Translations under genes and position numbers: made by a program
The notes under the pieces: model-generated
Databases searched by the model: none
What the model was told of the DNA's origin: nothing
Seen by the model: only the letters and a program-made list of their open reading frames with translations
IMG/VR virus record: IMGVR_UViG_3300029787_000012
Location: 3,671 to 30,174 of that record
Direction: 5' to 3' (one strand)
Origin: a virus
Length of the DNA stretch: 26,504 nucleotides
Shown here: in pieces, positions 20,611 through 26,504 of the stretch
Layout of the letters: the number at the start of each line of letters is the position of its first letter
How positions within the stretch are numbered: the first letter of the stretch is position 1

Positions 20611-21948
20611 TTATAAGTTTCCTGCTATTCCAAATGGGTTTCCTTCACTAAAGTCCATAATGTCATCACCTAGAGATTCAAAAGTTACACTCTCTGAGTA
20701 TTTAGGATCAGCGGTTGCCTGTTCATTTCTATTATCTAGAATCATAGTAGCACCCGAAGTATCACCTACCATGGATTCTCCTATAACAAATGAACCAGTT
20801 GGGGACTTAAGTTTGACCCAACCTTCCTGAGCATCCCACTCAACTAGTTGAGCAGTTGCTGCAGATGTAGCACCAGTGACTTGTTCTGGTACTGCGAATG
20901 TACCAGTTAGACCAGAAGGTGCAGCAGTAAATGCAACAGTTGCACTTGTGTAACCACTACCACCGTTAGTTATATCTATGAGTTTTACACTCTTGTAACC
21001 AGATCCACCTGATAAAATGTTAATTGAAGTTAATACTCCATTAGTAAATGTGGGGACTAAAGTTGCATTAACTCCACCAGTATCAGGTGCTGTTACATTT
21101 ATAGAAACTCTGTCCTCATCATAGTCTGCACCTCCGCTTACTATGTTAACAGATCTTATCTGTCCTTCTTTTACAACTCCTCTAATCACAGCAGATGCAG
21201 TTGGTGAACCACCACTAAGAGTTATATTAACTAAGAATGCTTCTGCAGTTGCACCCGTGCCATCTCCTGTGATAGTTATTAGAGGTGTTTCATTATAACT
21301 GCTACCATTATCAGTAATAAAGATATTACTCAATGCACCACCATCTAGTACAGAAGTGCCTGTTGCTGTGATACCAGCAGTTGTGAGATAGTAATGCTTA
21401 ACAGTGTAACCGTAATCAACAATCTCATCATCTCCAGCAAATACATCGCCTTGCTCGTCGCTGTATTCAAATAATTCTGCTCTAAGTTTGTAGACATATC
21501 CTTTACCTAATTGATAGAATGGTTCTTCATGCTCTACGAATTTAATTTCAAAGTAGTTAGCAGTAAGTGGTAAGTATATTAGATCACCTTCTTGTGGTCT
21601 TTCTGGAGCTTTATAATCTTTGTCTAGTAAAAGAAATTGTGATATAAGATCTGTAAATCTTTGAGATGAAACGACCATAGTTATTTCATCAGTTTGTGCT
21701 ACACCAAACTTTGTAAGTAAATCTCCACCACCTTGGAAACCATCAAAGTTTTCCATATATGCTTCTATAATATATGAGTCATTAAATTGACCTATGACCT
21801 CTTCATTAAATACACCATCAGTTAACATTATTTCTCTAGGGCAATAGAGAATATCCATACCAAACATCTTAATGAATTCCTCAGTAAGATTTTGCTGTAA
21901 GAACTGTTCGTTCCTAGTACCATTTGTGAAGTAGGTGTTTCTTGCCAT
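20611..21948 (-). CDS. gp14: Neck protein gp14, with inserted beta-rich repeats
   Basis: 445 residues against 256 in T4. With gp13 it forms the neck that closes the filled head. The N-terminal 185 residues are typical: YFTNGTRNEQFLQQNLTEEF, MDILYCPREIMLTDGVFNEE, SYIIEAYMENFDGFQGGGDL and FVEHEEPFYQLGKGYVYKL. The C-terminal tail (SVTFESLGDDIMDFSEGNPF) is also typical. Between them, about residues 188-405, lie at least three glycine-rich repeats of the form I-x-I-x-x-x-G-x-x-Y: NIFITDNGSSYNETP, SVNIVSGGADYDEDR and SINILSGGSGYKSV, plus a shorter DITNGGSGYTSATV. These are probably surface-exposed beta structure. The ATG overlaps the gp13 stop (TAATG). Confidence 0.93.
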   Translation of the reverse strand: MARNTYFTNGTRNEQFLQQNLTEEFIKMFGMDILYCPREIMLTDGVFNEEVIGQFNDSYIIEAYMENFDGFQGGGDLLTKFGVAQTDEITMVVSSQRFTDLISQFLLLDKDYKAPERPQEGDLIYLPLTANYFEIKFVEHEEPFYQLGKGYVYKLRAELFEYSDEQGDVFAGDDEIVDYGYTVKHYYLTTAGITATGTSVLDGGALSNIFITDNGSSYNETPLITITGDGTGATAEAFLVNITLSGGSPTASAVIRGVVKEGQIRSVNIVSGGADYDEDRVSINVTAPDTGGVNATLVPTFTNGVLTSINILSGGSGYKSVKLIDITNGGSGYTSATVAFTAAPSGLTGTFAVPEQVTGATSAATAQLVEWDAQEGWVKLKSPTGSFVIGESMVGDTSGATMILDNRNEQATADPKYSESVTFESLGDDIMDFSEGNPFGIAGNL

Positions 21949-22763
21949 TATCCTATCATGTCTAGAGGTGGCATTTCATACTGTGTAAGCATTTCAGTCT
22001 CTAACTTTGCTACCTTTTCTTTACCCTCGTTGTATATAAACTCACCATTCATTGTAATTCCACCTGGCAACTGTGCTCCTTGAAACTTTATTAAGTTAGT
22101 ACCCCACTGCCTTTGAATCAATGCAGTCACATATCTCTTTAACCATACGTCATTATAAACATCCTCAAATTGTGTAGGATCAACTGCACGATAACATTCG
22201 AGAACTAAGAACTGATCTGCAGGAACATCAGTCTTAAAATCTAAATCAAGATATAATCTATCACCACGTCTTTGAAATCTAATCTGTTTCTGTCCCTCTA
22301 ACAGATAGTAGATATCTTCTAATCTTCTATTGACCATTTCATATGTAAGAATCTCTGTCTGTGTAAGATCCCAAAGGTCATTCAATCTCCACTGATATCT
22401 AACATCAAATAAGTTTGTGACATTCTTAGATACAAAATCAAAACACTTAATAACAGATGTCACGTATGGTGGCATCTTGATGTAGTTGTTCTGCTCTTTG
22501 AATGTGACAGTCTGACCAGATGATGTTCCAGAACTTACAGTGGTATCAGTATCTGTTGTCATATCATCCAACATCAACTGACTGTACTGTACTTTTAAAT
22601 GGGTTCTGATGTAACCATCCATATGTCTTTCATTAAAAAACTGGATAGCATCATCCACGAGGTCATTGATTTGATCATCCTCTATGTTTATTTCTAGGAC
22701 TGGTGCACCGTTTTGACGCAATGCATAATCTATAAGTCCTTGTCTGGTTGATGGGGAAGCCAT
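21948..22763 (-). CDS. gp13: Neck protein gp13
   Basis: 271 residues (T4: 309). Head-completion protein that binds the portal after packaging and supports gp14. Typical blocks are TRQGLIDYALRQNGAPVLEI with NIEDDQINDLVDDAIQFFNE at the N-terminus, then IKCFDFVSKNVTNLFDVRYQ, YLLEGQKQIRFQRRGDRLYL, VLECYRAVDPTQFEDVYNDV, WLKRYVTALIQRQWGTNLIK and FQGAQLPGGITMNGEF. The start at ATG 22763 is one base after the stop of the giant Ig-domain protein, so the two are translated together. Firm identification. Confidence 0.95.
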   Translation of the reverse strand: MASPSTRQGLIDYALRQNGAPVLEINIEDDQINDLVDDAIQFFNERHMDGYIRTHLKVQYSQLMLDDMTTDTDTTVSSGTSSGQTVTFKEQNNYIKMPPYVTSVIKCFDFVSKNVTNLFDVRYQWRLNDLWDLTQTEILTYEMVNRRLEDIYYLLEGQKQIRFQRRGDRLYLDLDFKTDVPADQFLVLECYRAVDPTQFEDVYNDVWLKRYVTALIQRQWGTNLIKFQGAQLPGGITMNGEFIYNEGKEKVAKLETEMLTQYEMPPLDMIG

Positions 22764-22764
22764 G

Positions 22765-25700
22765 TTAGGTAGGATTGATGTTGAATCTAATTCTTACATA
22801 GTATGTAGTATTAGCACTTAAGTTTACTGCACCAGGTAAGGTATAAGATAGTAAGTTTGTTGAGTTACCAAGAGATTGGTGAACGATAGTTGCAAAGGTA
22901 TTTGCAGGAGAAAATTGCCAATCACTAGATGAATGTGTGTAACCAGTCTTCATCTGTATACTAGCAACATTTATTGTTGGGTTGAATGCTGGTGTAATAG
23001 TTTGTATATCTGGTTGATCAACTAATGGAGTTGTAAAGTTTACTGCTGATGAGAATGCACTCTCAAGACCAGCGTTATCTCTAAATTTAACCTGTACAGA
23101 GTATGCGGTATCAAAGTCTAGAGTTCCAGATGGAACAGTGATAGATGTTTTATTACCAGTATCACCACTAGCAAATGTGTCTGCTGTGTTATACACAGTG
23201 ACGTTATCACTAACTCTTCTTATTCTCCAGAAACTAGAGAAGTGAACTGATCCAGAATACTCTACAACATATGCTGATGTATTGATTACAGGTTGTCTAG
23301 AGAATGTTTTACTGGTATCAGTATCAATAACAGGAGTGATGGAACTAGGTGCAGATACGAACTCAGACTCATTAACAGTGAGTGTTGCTGCATTCGATGT
23401 AACTGTTGTAGCATTTGGATTACTTAATATACAACGGAATTGTTCTGAGGGGTTTGTTGGATAAACTGTAGCGGGAGTTGTATACGTTGCTGTGTTAGCA
23501 CCATTTATATTACTCCAAGTTGCTGCATTATCAACAGACTTCTGCCACTGATATGTAATAACATCACTTGTTATTGATGCAACTATGTTAAGTGTTGCAG
23601 TCTGTCCTTCAATAACACCAACGTTTTGTGGTTGTGTGCCGATTGATATGACACGTAAGATTGTTAGTAAAGCAAATGTAGATGTGATAGGAGCAGATGA
23701 ACCTACAAGAGATACAGTACATGTATAACGGTCATTGTTGTCTGCAGCAAACGTGGTTGTTGGAGTTGTATACGATGCACTCGTTGCTCCTGCTACCTGA
23801 GTATAATTGTTTCCACCATCATCAGATCTATTCCACTGGTATGTTGGAGTTCCACTACTAGATGTGCTTGATACTGAGAATGTTCCAGTACCACCTTCGT
23901 TAACAGTTGTGTTAGATGGTTGTGCAGTAATAGAAAATGTTCTTACAACTGTAAGATCAACATCATTAGTATATGCCGAAGCAGATGCTCCAACAGCATC
24001 TATCTTACAACGATATGAGTCTTGATGATCTGCAGCGTATGTAGTTGCAGCAGTTGTATATGATGCAGAAGTTGCTCCCGCAACTGTATTCCAAGTTGAA
24101 TCAGCTGTATTCAAAGCATTACCTTGACCTGTATGGAAATGACACCAGTAATAAATGGTGCCAGTCGCACTGCTAGGTATATTCCATATTACTTGACGAG
24201 TAGTAGCAGCGACAAATCCACTAACATAATTTGCCATAGTTACAGTAACGCCATCCAACTTATAGGTAACACCTGTATTGTAATGAGTTCCACCAGCTAA
24301 CTCTCCATCTAAAGTTGTACTGAGCATCAATGGATGATGTTGATTATTGTAATTAGCATTAGAAGAATCTGACTGATCAAAAGTAAAAGTGTGTCCCCTA
24401 TATGCACTAAGGGCAGGTTTTTCTAAACCAAATAAGTAAAATACACCTGTTGCTTGACCACCTACTGTGTCAACTCCAACTGTAACGTTAATAACTTTAT
24501 TACCATGATTAGATTGCTCCCACTGATATGTGACACTAGGACTATGTGATGACTGTCCAGCAGCACCACCTCCACCACCACTAGGAGTATCAAATTGTTC
24601 TGTCTCGAATGATGATGAAGCTGCGTTACCACCAACAGGTGCCATGGTAACATCACCGAGTGTACTGAATGTTGCAGTGGAACCTTCATTTACTGAAGCA
24701 CTGTTTGGTTGAGTTGATACAACCACAGTTACAGTTTCTACTTGTAATGTAGCAACGTTAGACGGTATAGTTGTTGCACCATTTGCTGATAATAAACAAC
24801 GGTATTGATAAGAATCGTATGCTGTAGTTAATGTAGGAGTTGTATAAGTTACTGTTGTACCACCACTTCCCTCAGATACATTAGACCATGAAGCACCAGA
24901 GGTTATTGATACTTGCCACTGGTATGTAATGTCTCCTGCATCATTATCAGATGTAGTTGCAGCAACACCAAATGATGATGTACCACCAACTGCACCAGTT
25001 ATATTAACTGGTTGAGATGTTACATTGATTGTTCTTTGTACTAAGTTTCTTGCAGGATTAGTGAATACTTCAGCAGCACCAGCAACGTTTAATTTACATC
25101 TATAGTAGTCACCGTAGTCATTGTCGTATGATGTACTACCTGTAGTATATGTTGTACTATTAGCACCACCTATATCAGCGTATGTTGTGCCATCTCCATT
25201 CTGTGATATCTGCCATTGATATATAACAGTTGCAGCATCTTTTGTACTAGCAGCAGTGGTAAATGATCCAGCTGCGGGTGCCATTGGTTGAGAATTACTT
25301 GGTTGTGTGTCTACAGTAATTACACGAGTTACAGTAAGTGTTGCAGCAGTAGTTGTGCCTGGTGCAATAGATGTTGATGAAGACATCTTACATCTGTACT
25401 GATAAGTGTTGAGTGAGTATTGATCATCAACACTTAATGTTGACAATGTTGCACCACTATAAAAACCACCGTTAGTTACGTTAGACCAACCAGCACCACC
25501 ATTACTTGAGTATTCCCACTGGTATAAGATAGTAGAACCATCAGAACTTGTAGCAGCAACAGGACCAAAGGTAGCATTGATATTTGCTCCAGCTTCTATT
25601 GTTGTAGATACAGGGTTTCCTGTAACAGTTATTAGAACACCAGTTCCTGTTGTAGTGAATGAGTATGCACGAGCATTTTGAGTTACGTTTTCAGTAACAG

Positions 25701-26504
25701 TAAAGTTGAAAGTAGTATCAAGATAATCTGATGTTACAGTTCCAGATAACTCACCTGTTGAAGTATTGAATGTCAATCCAGATGCACCTAGACCATCTCC
25801 ACTAAGTGTATACGCTTCAAATGTAGGTTCATTAGCAAAAGTTGTTCCAGCAAGTCCTAATTGCACACTAACAGTTGCACCGTTTGCATATGGACTACCA
25901 TTTAATGCACCACTGGATGTTGTCCATGTTACACTGCTATCAACATATGGGAAGAATGCACCTATTTTTTTAGTGAGTGTAGAACCAGTTCCTGAATAAT
26001 CAAAATCAACACCTGAATCTAATGGGTAGTATGCTACGTTGGTATATGAACCTGTACCAGCTGCTTCTTGTGCATCTGTCTGCGAACGTAATGTAGTTGA
26101 TGTATAGACTACGCCATCAATACTTTCGTGGGTTTTTGCTTCTGGATCTATTAGTGCTAAGTAATTATTTGAACCACCACCTGTTGTACCAGCAGTAGCA
26201 TTTGAACTATTCTGTACAGTAATACTATTATTAACTCCACTTTCTGCTTGTATAGTTAACCATCCAGATTGTGCTAAACCTGAGACATCTATACCACCAA
26301 CAGTAATACCACCTGATCCACCAGATGCTGATTGAACTGTAACAGCTCCATACATTGAGTTATGGGCAGAGCATTGGTAATAGTAAGTTCCTGTAGCGTT
26401 TGGTGTCCATGATAGAACAGAGTTTCCAGTGGCACCTTGTCCTGTTGCAGCTGGTGTGTTTACTTGATTACCAGTTCCAGTTCCTTGAACTGTTTTAAAG
26501 TATG
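22765..26504 (-). CDS. Giant Ig-domain virion protein (5' end outside the window)
   Basis: At least 1245 residues; the frame is open to the right edge, so the true start is missing. Numbering from the Met at 26355, the layout is: the end of a cupredoxin-like module (TGTYYYQCSAHNSMYGAV, crossing that Met); a putative-Ig He_PIG-like domain at 155-243 (GLTFNTSTGELSG); Ig-like repeats at 240-343, 344-439, 440-540, 541-803, 804-899 and 900-994, each with YQW near the middle and an (Y/F)RC or YTC strand near the end; and two fibronectin-like segments at 1001-1110 and 1111-1196. The fourth repeat is split by a cupredoxin-like insert. Tight linkage to gp13 suggests a neck, whisker-like or other fibre protein. 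Attachment to host or particle surfaces is inference. Confidence 0.85.
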   Translation of the reverse strand, partial: YFKTVQGTGTGNQVNTPAATGQGATGNSVLSWTPNATGTYYYQCSAHNSMYGAVTVQSASGGSGGITVGGIDVSGLAQSGWLTIQAESGVNNSITVQNSSNATAGTTGGGSNNYLALIDPEAKTHESIDGVVYTSTTLRSQTDAQEAAGTGSYTNVAYYPLDSGVDFDYSGTGSTLTKKIGAFFPYVDSSVTWTTSSGALNGSPYANGATVSVQLGLAGTTFANEPTFEAYTLSGDGLGASGLTFNTSTGELSGTVTSDYLDTTFNFTVTENVTQNARAYSFTTTGTGVLITVTGNPVSTTIEAGANINATFGPVAATSSDGSTILYQWEYSSNGGAGWSNVTNGGFYSGATLSTLSVDDQYSLNTYQYRCKMSSSTSIAPGTTTAATLTVTRVITVDTQPSNSQPMAPAAGSFTTAASTKDAATVIYQWQISQNGDGTTYADIGGANSTTYTTGSTSYDNDYGDYYRCKLNVAGAAEVFTNPARNLVQRTINVTSQPVNITGAVGGTSSFGVAATTSDNDAGDITYQWQVSITSGASWSNVSEGSGGTTVTYTTPTLTTAYDSYQYRCLLSANGATTIPSNVATLQVETVTVVVSTQPNSASVNEGSTATFSTLGDVTMAPVGGNAASSSFETEQFDTPSGGGGGAAGQSSHSPSVTYQWEQSNHGNKVINVTVGVDTVGGQATGVFYLFGLEKPALSAYRGHTFTFDQSDSSNANYNNQHHPLMLSTTLDGELAGGTHYNTGVTYKLDGVTVTMANYVSGFVAATTRQVIWNIPSSATGTIYYWCHFHTGQGNALNTADSTWNTVAGATSASYTTAATTYAADHQDSYRCKIDAVGASASAYTNDVDLTVVRTFSITAQPSNTTVNEGGTGTFSVSSTSSSGTPTYQWNRSDDGGNNYTQVAGATSASYTTPTTTFAADNNDRYTCTVSLVGSSAPITSTFALLTILRVISIGTQPQNVGVIEGQTATLNIVASITSDVITYQWQKSVDNAATWSNINGANTATYTTPATVYPTNPSEQFRCILSNPNATTVTSNAATLTVNESEFVSAPSSITPVIDTDTSKTFSRQPVINTSAYVVEYSGSVHFSSFWRIRRVSDNVTVYNTADTFASGDTGNKTSITVPSGTLDFDTAYSVQVKFRDNAGLESAFSSAVNFTTPLVDQPDIQTITPAFNPTINVASIQMKTGYTHSSSDWQFSPANTFATIVHQSLGNSTNLLSYTLPGAVNLSANTTYYVRIRFNINPT
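23374..25638 (-). repeat. Six tandem Ig-like repeats coding region
   Basis: Each unit of about 95-100 codons follows the pattern QP(S/N)...G...F...YQW...W/Y...(G)A..(A/T)(S/T)YTT...(Y/F)RC...N.A.L.V. They are diverged in sequence, so they are old duplications and not recent DNA copies. The units run 25638-25327, 25326-25039, 25038-24736, 24735-23947 (interrupted), 23946-23659 and 23658-23374. Confidence 0.8.
24118..24504 (-). other. Cupredoxin-like module inserted in the fourth Ig repeat
   Basis: About 129 codons that replace the short loop between the YQW strand and the NTVAGATSASYTT strand. The insert has HTFTFDQSDSSNANYN, HHPLMLSTT, a TGVTYKLDGVTVTM strand and the end YYWCHFHTGQG. His, Cys and His occur where blue-copper folds place ligands. 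Whether metal is bound is not known. Confidence 0.6.

Overview
This window is a stretch of a T4-like marine myovirus genome, most probably a cyanophage of Synechococcus or Prochlorococcus, or a close relative infecting another marine bacterium. The evidence is an almost unbroken T4 head-neck-tail gene series with marine-phage features. These features are an Hsp20 chaperone, two 2-oxoglutarate/Fe(II) oxygenases, a ParB-like protein, small secreted proteins, and structural proteins decorated with Ig-like and cupredoxin-like modules. Late promoters follow the T4 pattern (TATAAATA) and the CTAAATA variant. No tRNA, photosynthesis gene, IS element or CRISPR array is visible. No gene-free stretch exceeds 300 bases; the largest gap is the divergent promoter region 2266-2434.

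Almost everything is on the minus strand, so the biological order runs from right to left. It starts at the right edge with a giant Ig-domain structural protein (5' end outside the window). Next come the neck and head-completion genes gp13, gp14, gp15, then gp16 (small terminase), a small beta-rich protein, a CxxC/basic protein, two tiny overlapping genes, a 2OG-Fe(II) oxygenase, gp17 (large terminase), gp18 (sheath), gp19 (tube), gp20 (portal), a gp67-like core protein, gp21 (protease), gp22 (scaffold) and gp23 (major capsid). Many of these genes are coupled by 1-8 nt overlaps, and late promoters restart transcription within the series.

Left of gp23 is an accessory zone: a ParB-like protein behind a perfect TATAAATA promoter, a 54-residue protein, a TauD-like oxygenase, and two membrane-associated probable structural proteins. 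It ends with a three-gene plus-strand island whose products carry signal peptides, the only genes facing the other way. Beyond a divergent promoter region lie hsp20, two tandem paralogous small proteins with an Sm-like look, and the 5' part of gp43 (DNA polymerase), which leaves the window on the left.

The points most worth attention are: (1) a cupredoxin-like module inserted inside one Ig repeat of the giant protein; (2) extra beta-rich modules inserted just before the conserved C-termini of both gp14 and gp15; (3) two tandem divergent paralog pairs (1143-1755 and 2435-3383); (4) the opposite-strand secreted-protein island, whose third gene lacks a convincing start codon; (5) a TauD-like enzyme with Asn at the position of the iron-binding Asp.
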